From positions 930,001-994,000 of the forward strand of contig NZ_CP109007.1 of the NCBI RefSeq assembly GCF_036226665.1: DNA of 64,000 nucleotides, in the 5' to 3' direction. Made by a program: the position numbers and the translations under genes. Source of the DNA: Streptomyces sp. NBC_00691. GTDB taxonomy: Bacteria > Actinomycetota > Actinomycetes > Streptomycetales > Streptomycetaceae. Shown piece by piece: positions 36,077-44,977 of this stretch; position 1 is the first letter of the stretch; the number at the start of each line of letters is the position of its first letter. A model generated the notes under the pieces. It saw nothing but the letters and a program-made list of their open reading frames with translations. It was not told where the DNA came from and made no database searches.

Positions 36077-36757
36077 ATGACCATGACGACCCACGACGAG
36101 GTCGCGACCCGCGCTCTCCAGGGCCTGGGGGACGGCAGTTCGTCGGTACGGCTGCGGGCAGCGCTGGCGATCGGCACGGCCCCCGACCCGCGCTTCGTCG
36201 GCCCGCTCGTCGAGCGGTGCGCCGTCGAGCCCGACTTCTCCGTGCGCGAGATGCTCACCTGGGCACTCACGCGGCACGCGCCGTCCCTCACCCTCCCGGG
36301 ACTCCTCGGCGAGGTCCGCTCGGAGGTGCCGCGGGCGCGGAGCCAGGCGCTGCACACCCTGTCCAAGATCGGGGACCGGCGGGCGTGGCCGGTCATCACA
36401 CGGGAGCTGTTGTCCGACGCCGACGACGAGGTGGCGCGGAGCGCGTGGCGGGCGGCGGTCGTGCTGGTGCCCGAGGTCGAGCGGGCCGAGCTGGCGGAGG
36501 CGCTGGCGACGCAGCTCGGGCGCGGCGGGAGGGAGACCTGGCTGAGCCTCAGCCGGGCGCTGATCGCCCTCGGCGAGGTGATCCTTCCGACGCTGAGCGC
36601 CGCGACGACGAACGGCTCCCCCGGCGTGCGCCGGCATGCGGCCGCCACGGAGCGGCTGCTGCACGACCCGGATGCGGGATTCGCGTTCTCGATCGAGGAG
36701 GCGAAGCGTGTCGCCGTCCTCGGCACGTCCGGCCAGGAGGGGCGAGGAGGAGGGTGA
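36077..36757 (+). CDS. HEAT-repeat protein encoded with a MerR-HEAT regulator
   Basis: 226 residues; AAGGAGGTGG precedes the ATG. Tandem helical repeats with the PBS-lyase/HEAT look: SSVRLRAALAIGTAPDPRFVGPLVERC, DFSVREMLTWALTRHA, SEVPRARSQALHTLSKIGDRRAWPVITRELL, DDEVARSAWRAAVVLVPEVE, GVRRHAAATERLLHDPDAGFAFSIEEAKRVAVLG. No catalytic motif, no membrane segment. The gene is 3 bp from the MerR gene. A scaffold that binds a partner protein, perhaps the regulator's own HEAT domain, is a reasonable guess. Confidence 0.8.
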   Translation: MTMTTHDEVATRALQGLGDGSSSVRLRAALAIGTAPDPRFVGPLVERCAVEPDFSVREMLTWALTRHAPSLTLPGLLGEVRSEVPRARSQALHTLSKIGDRRAWPVITRELLSDADDEVARSAWRAAVVLVPEVERAELAEALATQLGRGGRETWLSLSRALIALGEVILPTLSAATTNGSPGVRRHAAATERLLHDPDAGFAFSIEEAKRVAVLGTSGQEGRGGG

Positions 36758-36760
36758 CGC

Positions 36761-37876
36761 ATGCTGATCGGTGAGGTGGCCCGGCGGTCCGGGGTCAGCG
36801 CCCGCATGCTCCGGCACTACGAGTCACTGGGCCTGGTGCGGCCGACGGGCCGTACCGGGTCCGGCTACCGGGAGTACTCCGGCGAGGACATCCGGCGGAT
36901 CTTCCACATCGAGAGCCTGCGGTCGCTGGGGCTTTCCCTGCGTGAGGTGGCGAGCGCGCTGGACGATCCGGGCTTCGCCCCGACGGCGCTCGTCGAGGAC
37001 CTCATCCGCGGGACGCGCGAACGCATCGCGGCCGAGACCGCGCTGCTCACCCGGCTCCGTCGGATCGGTGCCGCGGAACCCGCGGGGTGGGAGGAGGTCC
37101 TCCAGATCGTCGCGCTCCTGCACGCCCTGGGCTCGGAGAGCGCGGGCAGGCGGCAGCTCGCGGCGCTGTCCTCGGTCGAGGAGGTCCCCGTGCCGGTGGA
37201 GGCACTGGTCGAGGCGGCCCTGGGCGAGACGGACCCGCACGTCGCCGGAGCCCTGCGCTGGGCCCTGGCACGGTCGGGGGACGACGGCTCGATCGCCCTG
37301 CTCGCGGAGGGCCTGGGCTCACCGGCGGCCGGGGTACGGGAACGTGCCGTGCAGGCCGTCGCCGAGATCACGGGCGACGAGGCGACCGCGCTCCTGCGCG
37401 AGGCGCTCGCGCACTCCGACGGAACGGTTCGCAGGCACGCGGCGCTCGCGCTGGGGGCGCGCGGAACGCCCGAGGCGATCCCGACGCTCGTCGACATGGT
37501 CGCGGAGGAGACGAACGAGGTCGACGCGGCGGACGTGCTCACCGCGCTGGCGGGTCGCCCCGAGTGGGCGGACCGGATCGCCACCGGCCTCGTCGCCCGC
37601 CTCCCGCGGGCCGCGGGCGACCCTTCGGCGCGGCGCCGGCTGACGCAGGCGCTGGCGGACATCCCGGGAGACAAGGCGTCACGCGCCCTGGAGACTCTGT
37701 CGCACGACGAGGACCGCGCGGTGGCGCTGACGGCGACGTACGTCCTGACGCTGCGGGAGGCGCGCTGGCGCGGGACGGTGCGGAATCCTCAGGGCGCGCA
37801 ACCGCAGGGCGCGAAGGCTCAGTGCCCGGGGCCTCACGGCACGGAGCCCCGAAGCCAGGAGCCTCAAGGCCCGTAG
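36761..37876 (+). CDS. MerR-family regulator fused to HEAT repeats
   Basis: 371 residues. Residues 1-70: MerR helix-turn-helix (MLIGEVARRSGVSARMLRHYESLGLVRPTGRTGSGYREYSGEDIRRIFHIESLRSLGLSLREV), then the long dimerisation helix with LIRGTRERIAAETALLTRLRRI. From ~130 to ~345 the effector domain is a HEAT solenoid (TDPHVAGALRWALARSGD, AAGVRERAVQAVAEITGDEATALLREAL, SDGTVRRHAALALGARGTPEAIPTLVDMV, DPSARRRLTQALADIPGDKASRALETL). Pro/Gln/Gly-rich tail. Acts presumably on the dyad promoter ahead of the operon; a protein-binding rather than small-molecule effector domain is unusual for MerR. Confidence 0.9.
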   Translation: MLIGEVARRSGVSARMLRHYESLGLVRPTGRTGSGYREYSGEDIRRIFHIESLRSLGLSLREVASALDDPGFAPTALVEDLIRGTRERIAAETALLTRLRRIGAAEPAGWEEVLQIVALLHALGSESAGRRQLAALSSVEEVPVPVEALVEAALGETDPHVAGALRWALARSGDDGSIALLAEGLGSPAAGVRERAVQAVAEITGDEATALLREALAHSDGTVRRHAALALGARGTPEAIPTLVDMVAEETNEVDAADVLTALAGRPEWADRIATGLVARLPRAAGDPSARRRLTQALADIPGDKASRALETLSHDEDRAVALTATYVLTLREARWRGTVRNPQGAQPQGAKAQCPGPHGTEPRSQEPQGP

Positions 37877-37910
37877 ACCGACTGTCGGACGCGTGTGCGA
37901 GAGTCTGCGC

Positions 37911-38828
37911 ATGCTCGAGATCGTGGTGAAGACGGAGAAATGGGAGCGGCACGTCCGCGTGTCCGCCGAGGAGCTGGCCGGGCTCGTCCGGCGCATCGGC
38001 GACGAAGGGGACCGGTTCCTGGTGGTCCAGCGCATTCCGGACCTGCCCGACGTCTTCGCCCAGGTCTGGCACACGACGGGTGGGGACTACACGCTGGAGC
38101 ACCGGGACGGTGCTGCCACCCGCCACTTCCAGGTGATGGCCGCCGGCCCTGAGGCAGTGATCGCGGCGCTGACCGGCTGGGCCCGCGAGGAGGGCGGCTG
38201 GGGGGCGGGGCTGGACTGGTCGCCGCTGGACATGGGACCGGCCCGCGAGGTGCCGCCCCTCGACCTCGATGAGGAGGACCGCGAGCTGTTGGAGCAGCGT
38301 GTCCGGGAGGTGCTGGCGGGCGGCTACGCGGCCCGTGCCGAACTGACCGAGATCGCGGAGGAGTACCTGGTCTCCGAGGGCCGCCGCCCCGTCTCGCGCG
38401 AGCAGGCCGGGGCGCTGGTCGACCGGATGTGGCTGGAGCGGGTCGCCGAGCAGTCGAGCTGGGACGGCGAGACGGACCCCGAACGACTGACCCGCGCGTT
38501 CGAGGCCCTGCGGGGGGTCGGCATCACGGCCCGCGAGAACTTCGCCTGCTGCCGCACCTGTGGCGAGTCGGAGATCGGCGGCGAGAGCGAGCCCGACGCC
38601 CGCGGCTTCGTCTACTTCCACACGCAGTGCACCGACTCCGCCGCGGCGGGCCAGGGACTGATGCTCCTGTACGGCGGCTTCGACGGCGCGCCCGAGACGA
38701 CGACGGCCATCGGCCACGAGGTCGTGGCCGCCCTCGAAACCGCGGGCCTCCCCACCGAGTGGGACCGGACCCCCGGCCGAGCCATCACGATCACCCCCCT
38801 GGACTGGCGTCGCCGTCTGGTCGGCTAG
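37911..38828 (+). CDS. DUF6891-like hypothetical protein
   Basis: 305 residues from the ATG at 37911. Two parts: an N-terminal ~95 residues (IVVKTEKWERHVRVSAEELAGLVRRIGDEGDRFLVVQRIPDLPDVFAQVWHTTGGDYTLEHRDG), resembling immunity or EndoU-associated 'unknown' domains, and a C-terminal domain (DRELLEQRVREVLAGGYAARAELTEIAEEYL..., FACCRTCGESEIGGE, GFVYFHTQCTDSAAAGQGLMLLYGGFDG, ATTIGHEVVAALETAGLPTEWDRTPGRAITITPLDWRRR-like), which is the DUF6891 pattern. Cys pair CCRTC plus HTQC may bind metal. Function unknown. Confidence 0.7.
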   Translation: MLEIVVKTEKWERHVRVSAEELAGLVRRIGDEGDRFLVVQRIPDLPDVFAQVWHTTGGDYTLEHRDGAATRHFQVMAAGPEAVIAALTGWAREEGGWGAGLDWSPLDMGPAREVPPLDLDEEDRELLEQRVREVLAGGYAARAELTEIAEEYLVSEGRRPVSREQAGALVDRMWLERVAEQSSWDGETDPERLTRAFEALRGVGITARENFACCRTCGESEIGGESEPDARGFVYFHTQCTDSAAAGQGLMLLYGGFDGAPETTTAIGHEVVAALETAGLPTEWDRTPGRAITITPLDWRRRLVG

Positions 38829-39037
38829 GGCCTGTCATGGGCCGTCTCCGTGCGGCGGCTGTCCACCCCTGCGGCAGACTCCGCGAACCCGCAGGTTAGA
38901 GTCGTATACGGTCGCGCCGCCGCACCAGGGCGCTGCGCGGGGCCGGGCCGGCTGTCGATCACAGAGCCCGATACGACGACGTCCCGACCGCTTCTGCCCC
39001 ATACGGCCCTCGGCCGCCTGCCACGGAAACAGCGCAC

Positions 39038-39592
39038 ATGACTACCGACGCCCCTTCGCGTCCCGACCCCGCCCACGCCACCCTCGAACGCCCCCGCCCG
39101 CCGCGGTTCAGCGGCCGGGCTCCGGCCAGGCCGGCGCCGGTCGCCGCGTTCCACAGCGTGAGCGCGGCGACAGCCGTTCTCCTCGCGCTGGTCGCGATCG
39201 GCGCGGTCCTCCACGAACCGGTGCTGATACCCCCGCTGGCCGCCAGCGCCGCTCTCGTGCACGCCGCGCCCACGCTGCCCCTGGCCCAGCCCCGGAGCGT
39301 CGTCGTCGGCCATCTGCTCGGCGCCGCCGTGGGGTACGCAGCCCTCGCCGCCGCGGGCAGCAGCGCGTGGGCGGCGGCCGTCGCCGCGGGTCTCACCCTG
39401 GCGCTGACCACGCTCGCGCGGACACCGCACGCGGCCGCCTGCGCCACCGCGGTGGTCATCGTGCTCCAGACCCCCGAGGCCGTCCGGTTCGTCCCCCTCC
39501 TCTTCGGCTCCACGGTCCTCCTCGTCCTGACCGGGTACGCCGGCTCCCGGATCCGTCGCGGCTCACCGAGGTATCCCGCGTACTGGTGGTGA
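39038..39592 (+). CDS. HPP-family integral membrane protein
   Basis: 184 residues. After a basic Pro-rich N-terminus, four hydrophobic helices follow (TAVLLALVAIGAVLHEPVLIPPLAASAALVHAAP, VVVGHLLGAAVGYAALAAAG, WAAAVAAGLTLALTTLART, AACATAVVIVLQTPEAVRFVPLLFGSTVLLVLTGYAGSRI). The PPLAASAAL, P-L-A-Q-P-R and HLLGAAVGY elements correspond to the HPP family, some members of which are nitrite or tricarboxylate-related transporters. Substrate unknown. Confidence 0.75.
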   Translation: MTTDAPSRPDPAHATLERPRPPRFSGRAPARPAPVAAFHSVSAATAVLLALVAIGAVLHEPVLIPPLAASAALVHAAPTLPLAQPRSVVVGHLLGAAVGYAALAAAGSSAWAAAVAAGLTLALTTLARTPHAAACATAVVIVLQTPEAVRFVPLLFGSTVLLVLTGYAGSRIRRGSPRYPAYWW

Positions 39593-39623
39593 CCGCCGAC
39601 GACTCCCCTTCCCGCCGGGGGGA

Positions 39624-39728
39624 CGTCTCCGCGTGAGTGGAGTGCGTCTCCGCGTGAAGGGAGTGCGTCGCCGCATCGGTGGAGCACGTCTCCGTGTGGG
39701 GGGAGTACGTCTCCGTCCAGGTGGGGAG
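39624..39728. repeat. five tandem 21-bp repeats between the HPP and ABC exporter genes
   Basis: Five head-to-tail 21-bp units, consensus CGTCTCCGCGTGNNGGGAGT(G/A). Units 1 and 2 are nearly identical; the later ones diverge. Each unit holds a small CTCC/GGAG dyad. Two helical turns per unit place all copies on one face of the DNA. The array is 109 bp upstream of the exporter's GTG. Confidence 0.9.
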
Positions 39729-39837
39729 GCACCCTCGACCCGAGTCGGCGCCCGGCCCCGGCCCGGACGTAGATTGAGGCCGCCTCCCCGCCCAGGCGGA
39801 CCCGGGCCCACCCGACACAGCACGACGAGGAGCACGC

Positions 39838-41652
39838 GTGGCCACCACCGCAGAGTCCGCCCCACCCGACGCACCGGCCCCGCAGGACCTCGCCATCGAC
39901 GGTGAACCCACCGAACCCGTCGTCCCGGCCTGGCGCATGCTGCTCGGCTACATCCGGCCGCACCGCTGGACGCTGTTCGGCGGGGCCGTGCTGTCGCTGG
40001 TCACCGGAGCCACCGGGCTCGCGCTGCCGCTGGTGGCCAAGTACCTCATCGACGCGCTCTCCGACGACCGTCCGATCACCGGCGCCCTGCTGCTGATGTC
40101 GGCGCTGGTCGTCGCCAACGCGGGGATCGGAGCCCTCGGCGGGTACGTCCTGCGGCGCACCGCCGAGTCGGTCGTCCTCGGCGCGCGGCGCACGCTCACC
40201 TCGTATCTGCTGAGGCTGCGCATCGCCGCCGTGGACCGCAGCGAGCCCGGCGACCTGATGGCCCGCGTCACCTCCGACACGACCCTGCTGCGCGAGGTCA
40301 CCACCGACTCGCTGGTGGGACTCGGCACGGGCGGGCTCACCCTCGTCGCGACCCTGGTGATGATGGGCCTGGTCGACCCGGTCCTGCTGGCCGTCACGCT
40401 CGGCGTGGTGCTGGGCGCGGGAACCGTGATCGGCGTCATCGTGCCCCGTATCAGCAGGGCCAGCCGCAGGGCGCAGGACGCCGTCGGGGCGATGGGCGCG
40501 TCACTGGAACGCATCCTCGGCGCCCTGCGCACCGTCAAGGCGTCCGGGGCCGAGCACCGCGAGGAGCAGGTCGTGCACGCGGCGGCCGAGGAGTCCTGGC
40601 GGCAGAGCGTACGGGCCGCCAAGTGGTCGGCGCTGGCCGGGAACACGGCCGGCCTGTCCATGCAGATCGCCTTCATCACCGTGCTCGCGGTCGGCGGCGC
40701 ACGGGTCGCGACGGACGCGATCGACGTCGGCACCCTCGTCGCGTTCCTGCTGTACGTCTTCTATCTGATGTCGCCGATCCAGCAGGTCGTCGGCGCCGTC
40801 ACCCAGTACCAGGCCGGGGCCGCCGCTCTCGCCCGGATCCGTGAGGCGCTGCGGCTGCCCGCCGAGCCTCCGGCGCCGCCCGCGCCGCTGCCCGCGCCGG
40901 GAGCCGAGCCCGCCGCCCTGGCATTCGAGGACGTCCGGTTCCGGTACGCGGACGATCTGCCGTACATCCACCACGGCGTGACCTTCTCCGTACCGCCGCG
41001 CGGGATGACGGCCTTCGTCGGCCCGTCCGGGGCGGGCAAGACGACGGTGTTCTCGCTGATCGAGCGGTTCTACGATCCGGGCGCCGGACGAATCACGTTC
41101 GACGGCCGCGATCTGGACGCGTGGGAGATTCCGCGGCTGCGTTCCGCGATCGGTTACGTCGAGCAGGACGCGCCGGTGCTCTCCGGCACCCTCCGCGACA
41201 ACCTGCTGCTCGGGAACCCCGAAGCCGCGGAGGAGGACCTGCTGCGGGTGCTGGGCACCACCCGGCTGGACGGTCTGGTCGAGCGGCTCCCCAAGGGCCT
41301 GGAGACCCTCGTGGGCCACCGCGGCACCAAGCTCTCCGGCGGTGAGCGCCAGCGCGTCGCGATCGCCCGCGCGCTGCTGCGCCGCCCGCGTCTGCTCCTC
41401 CTCGACGAGGCCACGAGCCAGCTCGACGCCGTCAACGAGGCCGCCCTGCGCGACACCGTGGCCGACGTCTCCCGTACGACGACCGTGATGGTGGTCGCCC
41501 ACCGGCTGTCCACGGTCACCATGGCGGACCGCATCGTGGTCATGGACGCGGGCCGGGTCCGCGCGGTCGGCACCCACCGCGAACTCGTCGCCGCCGACCC
41601 GCTGTACGCCGAGCTCGCGGCCACCCAGTTCCTGGCCACGACCGAAGGCTGA
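39838..41652 (+). CDS. ABC exporter (fused membrane-ATPase, type IV/MsbA-like half-transporter)
   Basis: 604 residues from a GTG (GAGGAGCACGC upstream). Six helices in residues ~35-330, then an ATPase domain: Walker [11 protein letters not shown]-loop [10 protein letters not shown], signature LSGGERQR, Walker [14 protein letters not shown]-loop VAHRLSTV. Likely a homodimer exporting a lipid, peptide or drug. No partner half-transporter or substrate gene adjoins; the array of 21-bp repeats lies upstream and may control it. Confidence 0.93.
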   Translation: MATTAESAPPDAPAPQDLAIDGEPTEPVVPAWRMLLGYIRPHRWTLFGGAVLSLVTGATGLALPLVAKYLIDALSDDRPITGALLLMSALVVANAGIGALGGYVLRRTAESVVLGARRTLTSYLLRLRIAAVDRSEPGDLMARVTSDTTLLREVTTDSLVGLGTGGLTLVATLVMMGLVDPVLLAVTLGVVLGAGTVIGVIVPRISRASRRAQDAVGAMGASLERILGALRTVKASGAEHREEQVVHAAAEESWRQSVRAAKWSALAGNTAGLSMQIAFITVLAVGGARVATDAIDVGTLVAFLLYVFYLMSPIQQVVGAVTQYQAGAAALARIREALRLPAEPPAPPAPLPAPGAEPAALAFEDVRFRYADDLPYIHHGVTFSVPPRGMTAFVGPSGAGKTTVFSLIERFYDPGAGRITFDGRDLDAWEIPRLRSAIGYVEQDAPVLSGTLRDNLLLGNPEAAEEDLLRVLGTTRLDGLVERLPKGLETLVGHRGTKLSGGERQRVAIARALLRRPRLLLLDEATSQLDAVNEAALRDTVADVSRTTTVMVVAHRLSTVTMADRIVVMDAGRVRAVGTHRELVAADPLYAELAATQFLATTEG

Positions 41653-41685
41653 CCGGGCGCCGTAGCCCGTGTCCCGCGGCGGGCG

Positions 41686-41740
41686 CCCGCCGCGAACGGG
41701 TCACCCGCCGCGAACGGTGAAGGCCACCCGCCGCGATCGG
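41686..41740. repeat. three short direct repeats between convergent genes
   Basis: Three copies of CCCGCCGCGAACGG (third with one change) at 41686, 41704 and 41727 in the 94-bp gap between the ABC exporter and TROVE genes. No hairpin with clear loop; significance uncertain. Confidence 0.6.
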
Positions 41741-41746
41741 TGGGGG

Positions 41747-43372
41747 TCAGTCGGCTGTGGTGGTGCCCGATGTGGCGTCGTCCGTCCAGGGCCAGTGCGC
41801 CTGTCGGCCCGATTCGATGAGGGGGATCATGCGGAAGGCGGCGTCCGTCAGGCCGCCGAAGGTGTGGCGGTGGGGGCCCACGGGGGCGTGGGCGGGGTGG
41901 TAGCCCGCCAGGTTCCAGGTGTAGACGGGGATCTCCGGCGGGACCGGTTCGGCCGGTCCTCCGGGGTGATGGGGGGCGGCCTGTTCGTCGGTGACGATCA
42001 CCACGCGGTCGTGGTCCCGGTAACGGTCCCGCAGGGCCTTCGTGGTGTGGGTGCCGCCGAGGCGGTGGAAGCGTTCCCGTACGTCCAGCACCGCTTCGCC
42101 GTGTGTGAACGGGACCTCCTTGGTGGACCAGCCGAACTCCACCAGGTCCGCCGCTTCGGCCCGCAGGGCCAGCGCGCTGCCGAAGACGGCCGCCGCGTCC
42201 GCGCGGGTCAGCTTGGATCGTTCCGAGAGCGTGTCCCAGAACATGGAGTCCGACCGGTCCACGAGGACCAGGGTCCGGCCGGGCAGCGCCGGCACGTTGG
42301 ACAGCGAGTGGCCGAGTGCCGTCTCCAGCGCCGCCGCCCAGCGCCGCTTCGGCGCGTGTCTGCGCGCGGCCAGGTAGCGCAGGGGGAACTGCCGCGACCT
42401 GGCGACCTCGTCGGCGTCCGCGATCCGGGCGGCGACCCGGGCCGCGGCCTCGGCCGAGATCTTCGCGGCGTCGAGGTTCCGCAGGTTCCGCAGCAGGGCC
42501 ATCGGGCCCATCTCGGGGATCACCGCCTCCCACACCGCGGCGTCCAGCGGCCCGTGGAGCCAGCCCGCCAGGGCCTCCCACGTCATGCCGGCCGCGGACA
42601 GGCGCTCGCTGCCGTCCGGCCCGGTCACCAGGGCCCGCCGCTCCTCCAAGGGCAGTTCCATGAGGGTCCGGTGTGCCGTCAGGAGGGTGTCGGAGGCCGG
42701 GGGCAGCGCCGTCTCCGGGTGGTGCCGGCGGTCCAGGGCGTACCGGAAGAGCGCACCCTGCCACGGCTTCTCCGGGTCGGGCGAAGCGTGCACCAGGTTG
42801 AGCACGTCTCCGAAGCGGAACGCGTGGGACGCGGTGTCGTACTTCAGCAGCGACCGCGACGAGTACAGCCTGCGTACGGCGTCGGCGATGCCCCTCTTCA
42901 CGGGCTGCGGCACGTTCCGCCCGTACGCCGAGGTCCAGTGGGCGAGCAACTCGCCGGGCTCGTCGGCCCGCTGGAGCACCGCGTCGATCACGGAGCGGTT
43001 GGACGGGCCGTCGGACGCACCCGCGTCGAGCCGGGCCCGTACGTACGCGGCGGCGCCGACCAGGGATGCCGTACGCATGTTGCCCTCGCCGCGCAGCCAG
43101 CGCAGCAGGCCGGCCGTCCACGCGGGGTCGTCGACGGCGAGCCGGCCGACGAGCCGGACGTACCGTTCGTCGCGCTCCGTGCCGCTCTCGTAGAAGGTCC
43201 GCTGCGCGACGAGGTTGCCGACGGCCAGCAGGAAGAGCTCGTCACGGGGTTCCCGGACGAAGGCCGGTCCGCCCTCGTACGTGGGGAACGGGTACGGGGC
43301 GGGCGCGAGGTGGACCCGCGGCGGCTGAGGCATCGTGCGGGCGGCCGCCGAGACGTGCGGGGCCACGAGCAT
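41747..43372 (-). CDS. TROVE-domain (Ro60-like) RNA-binding protein
   Basis: 541 residues from the ATG at 43372 (start uncertain; another ATG at 43333). TROVE HEAT-like ring: FPTYEGGPAFVREPRDELFLLAVGNLVAQRTFYESGTERDERYVRLVGRLAVDDPAWTAGLLRWLRGEGNMRTASLVGAAAY..., AVRRLYSSRSLLKYDT and FRFGDVLNLVHASP. The C-terminal von Willebrand A-like domain has the MIDAS-like VDRSDSM and FGGLTDAAFRMI. Ro60 proteins bind Y RNAs and misfolded RNA in RNA quality control and stress. The usual bacterial partner, a Y RNA, is often encoded next door; see the upstream gap. Confidence 0.88.
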   Translation of the reverse strand: MLVAPHVSAAARTMPQPPRVHLAPAPYPFPTYEGGPAFVREPRDELFLLAVGNLVAQRTFYESGTERDERYVRLVGRLAVDDPAWTAGLLRWLRGEGNMRTASLVGAAAYVRARLDAGASDGPSNRSVIDAVLQRADEPGELLAHWTSAYGRNVPQPVKRGIADAVRRLYSSRSLLKYDTASHAFRFGDVLNLVHASPDPEKPWQGALFRYALDRRHHPETALPPASDTLLTAHRTLMELPLEERRALVTGPDGSERLSAAGMTWEALAGWLHGPLDAAVWEAVIPEMGPMALLRNLRNLDAAKISAEAAARVAARIADADEVARSRQFPLRYLAARRHAPKRRWAAALETALGHSLSNVPALPGRTLVLVDRSDSMFWDTLSERSKLTRADAAAVFGSALALRAEAADLVEFGWSTKEVPFTHGEAVLDVRERFHRLGGTHTTKALRDRYRDHDRVVIVTDEQAAPHHPGGPAEPVPPEIPVYTWNLAGYHPAHAPVGPHRHTFGGLTDAAFRMIPLIESGRQAHWPWTDDATSGTTTAD

Positions 43373-43667
43373 CTCGGACCAGACCTTCGAGACGCGTCGG
43401 GTGTAGCGAGGCAGTGAATCCCCCCGGATCCAGAGGAAAGGAACGGACGGCCCAGGGAAGGGTGCACAGGGGCCGAGGCGACCACGCCCACCGGGATCAG
43501 AGGTGGCGGCGGCGTCACTTGGATTTCGGAAGAAGTAGCCGCAGCCGAGCGCATCGGAGGCGCGGTCGCGGGACCAGCCTAGGCGGGGCGGCCCGCCGCA
43601 CACCACCGATTAAACGCCGATCGGACCGTCCGGCGCCGCGCGCCGCGGGGGATGCGTGCCGGGCCGT
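43373..43667. other. gap upstream of the TROVE gene
   Basis: 295 bp with no supported protein gene. On the minus strand a TAGGCT -10-like hexamer is followed by ~150 nt containing several potential stems before the TROVE start, a suitable place for the gene's leader or a Y-like RNA. No Y-RNA tRNA-like module could be folded convincingly by eye. Confidence 0.4.
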
Positions 43668-44909
43668 CTAGGCGTCCTTCACGAACACGACGCCTTCGAT
43701 GCCGGTCAGCTGCGCCGGGTCGAGCGGCGCGTAGCCGAACCAGGGGGACACTCGCGGCGCGGTGGGCAGGGCGTCGCCCAGGGTGGCGGCCAGGCCGCGG
43801 GCGTCGACGACCGCGCACTCCTCCGGGCCCGCGTACAGGAGTCCTTCGACGGTGTTCTGTGGCGGGGTGTCCACGCCCTGATGCCGGAGCGTGCCCAGGG
43901 CCGTCGCGAAGAAGGCGTACTCCTGGCCCAGTCGGGTGCTCACGATCGCGCCCGCGCTCCACCACTCGACCGGCCTGCCGCCCATCCGCATCGAGCTCCT
44001 GCTCCGCTGGAGATGGCCGTTGTGGGCGTGGACGAGCACCGGGGCCCGGTCGGCCGCGCCCGCGGAACCGACGGCGTCGGCGTCGACACCGGCGACTGCC
44101 AGGAGGTTGTCGGCCATCATCCGGTCCCGCAGGCTCACCAGCCGCGTGATGCGGTCCGGCGAGGTGTCGGCCAGCCAGTAGTGGTAGCGGAGGAGGCCGG
44201 TGGCCGTACGGCCGTACAGGCGTGCCCGGTCCCAGTCGTCCCGCGAGCTCGTCGCCATCAGGTGTGGCCCGTGCGCGTCGAGCAGCGCCACCAGGTCGTC
44301 GGCGAGCAGGCGGAGTTCCGTGGCATCGGCCGACTGACCCACGGACTGACCGGGGTCCGTCATCACGGCGGGATGCGTCCAGCGGTCGTCGGGGCCGAGC
44401 AGGCGGTCGAGCGTCTCCATGGCGCAGGTGGCATCGATCAGGTCCGTGTCCAGGCGGGTGGAGAGGAAGCCGTGGAGCGCGGTGAGGGCTTCCCGGGGAC
44501 TCTCGGCCCCGGTGATCTCCAGAGGGCCGTCGAAGCCCGCGAAGCGGAGCAGGTCCGCCTCCGGGCGGCCGTCGTTGAAGGCGCGCATCCAGCGCACGAG
44601 CGCGCGGTTGCCGTCGTACGCGCCCCAGCCGTGGCTGAATCCCCGCTCCATGACCTCGTCGAGGGTGCCGGTGCCCGTGGTGACGTAGTCGTCCACGAGC
44701 AGACCCCGCAGGCAGTCGCTCTCGACGGTGATCGTCCGGTAGCCCTCCTGCTCGACGAGCTGCCGGAAGAGTTCGTTGCGTACGTCGAGCAGCACGCCGT
44801 CGTCGTGCGTGGGCTCCCCCAGGGCGAGCAGCCGTGGCCTGCCCCGGAGCAGCCCCATGACAGCGGCGGCGTCGACGGTGTGGATGACGTCCTTGATGTC
44901 GGTAGCCAT
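43668..44909 (-). CDS. erythromycin esterase-family protein
   Basis: 413 residues from the ATG at 44909. LLALGEPTHDDGVLLDVRNELFRQLVEQEGYRTITVESDCLRGLLVDDYVTTG contains the GE-x-x-H catalytic region of EreA/EreB enzymes; HGWGAYDGNRALVRWMRAFN, MADNLLAVAGV and VLVHAHNGHLQR are further family motifs (the latter His pair probably catalytic). Some members open macrolide lactones; others act on other substrates. Divergent from a MerR regulator across a perfect dyad, so expression is probably inducible. Confidence 0.85.
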   Translation of the reverse strand: MATDIKDVIHTVDAAAVMGLLRGRPRLLALGEPTHDDGVLLDVRNELFRQLVEQEGYRTITVESDCLRGLLVDDYVTTGTGTLDEVMERGFSHGWGAYDGNRALVRWMRAFNDGRPEADLLRFAGFDGPLEITGAESPREALTALHGFLSTRLDTDLIDATCAMETLDRLLGPDDRWTHPAVMTDPGQSVGQSADATELRLLADDLVALLDAHGPHLMATSSRDDWDRARLYGRTATGLLRYHYWLADTSPDRITRLVSLRDRMMADNLLAVAGVDADAVGSAGAADRAPVLVHAHNGHLQRSRSSMRMGGRPVEWWSAGAIVSTRLGQEYAFFATALGTLRHQGVDTPPQNTVEGLLYAGPEECAVVDARGLAATLGDALPTAPRVSPWFGYAPLDPAQLTGIEGVVFVKDA

Positions 44910-44912
44910 GCC

Positions 44913-44930
44913 TTCAACGGTATCGTTGAA
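44913..44930. promoter_or_regulatory. TTCAACG-N4-CGTTGAA dyad between the esterase and MerR genes
   Basis: Perfect 7-bp arms with a 4-bp centre, only 4 bp from the esterase start codon and 48 bp from the MerR start. Position and symmetry suggest the operator of the double-MerR regulator. Confidence 0.6.
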
Positions 44931-44977
44931 CATGCGGTGGAGACTTTTGCTCGACAACGGCGGGAATCACTGGGGTC

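Noticed and set aside
39624..39728. CRISPR array
   Set aside because: Units are head to tail with no spacers and there are no cas genes.
39456..39938. A minus-strand frame running through the 21-bp repeats, giving seven-residue repeats
   Set aside because: The repeat period is a multiple of three, which creates repeated peptides by necessity; no ribosome site, no domain, and it overlaps the exporter start.
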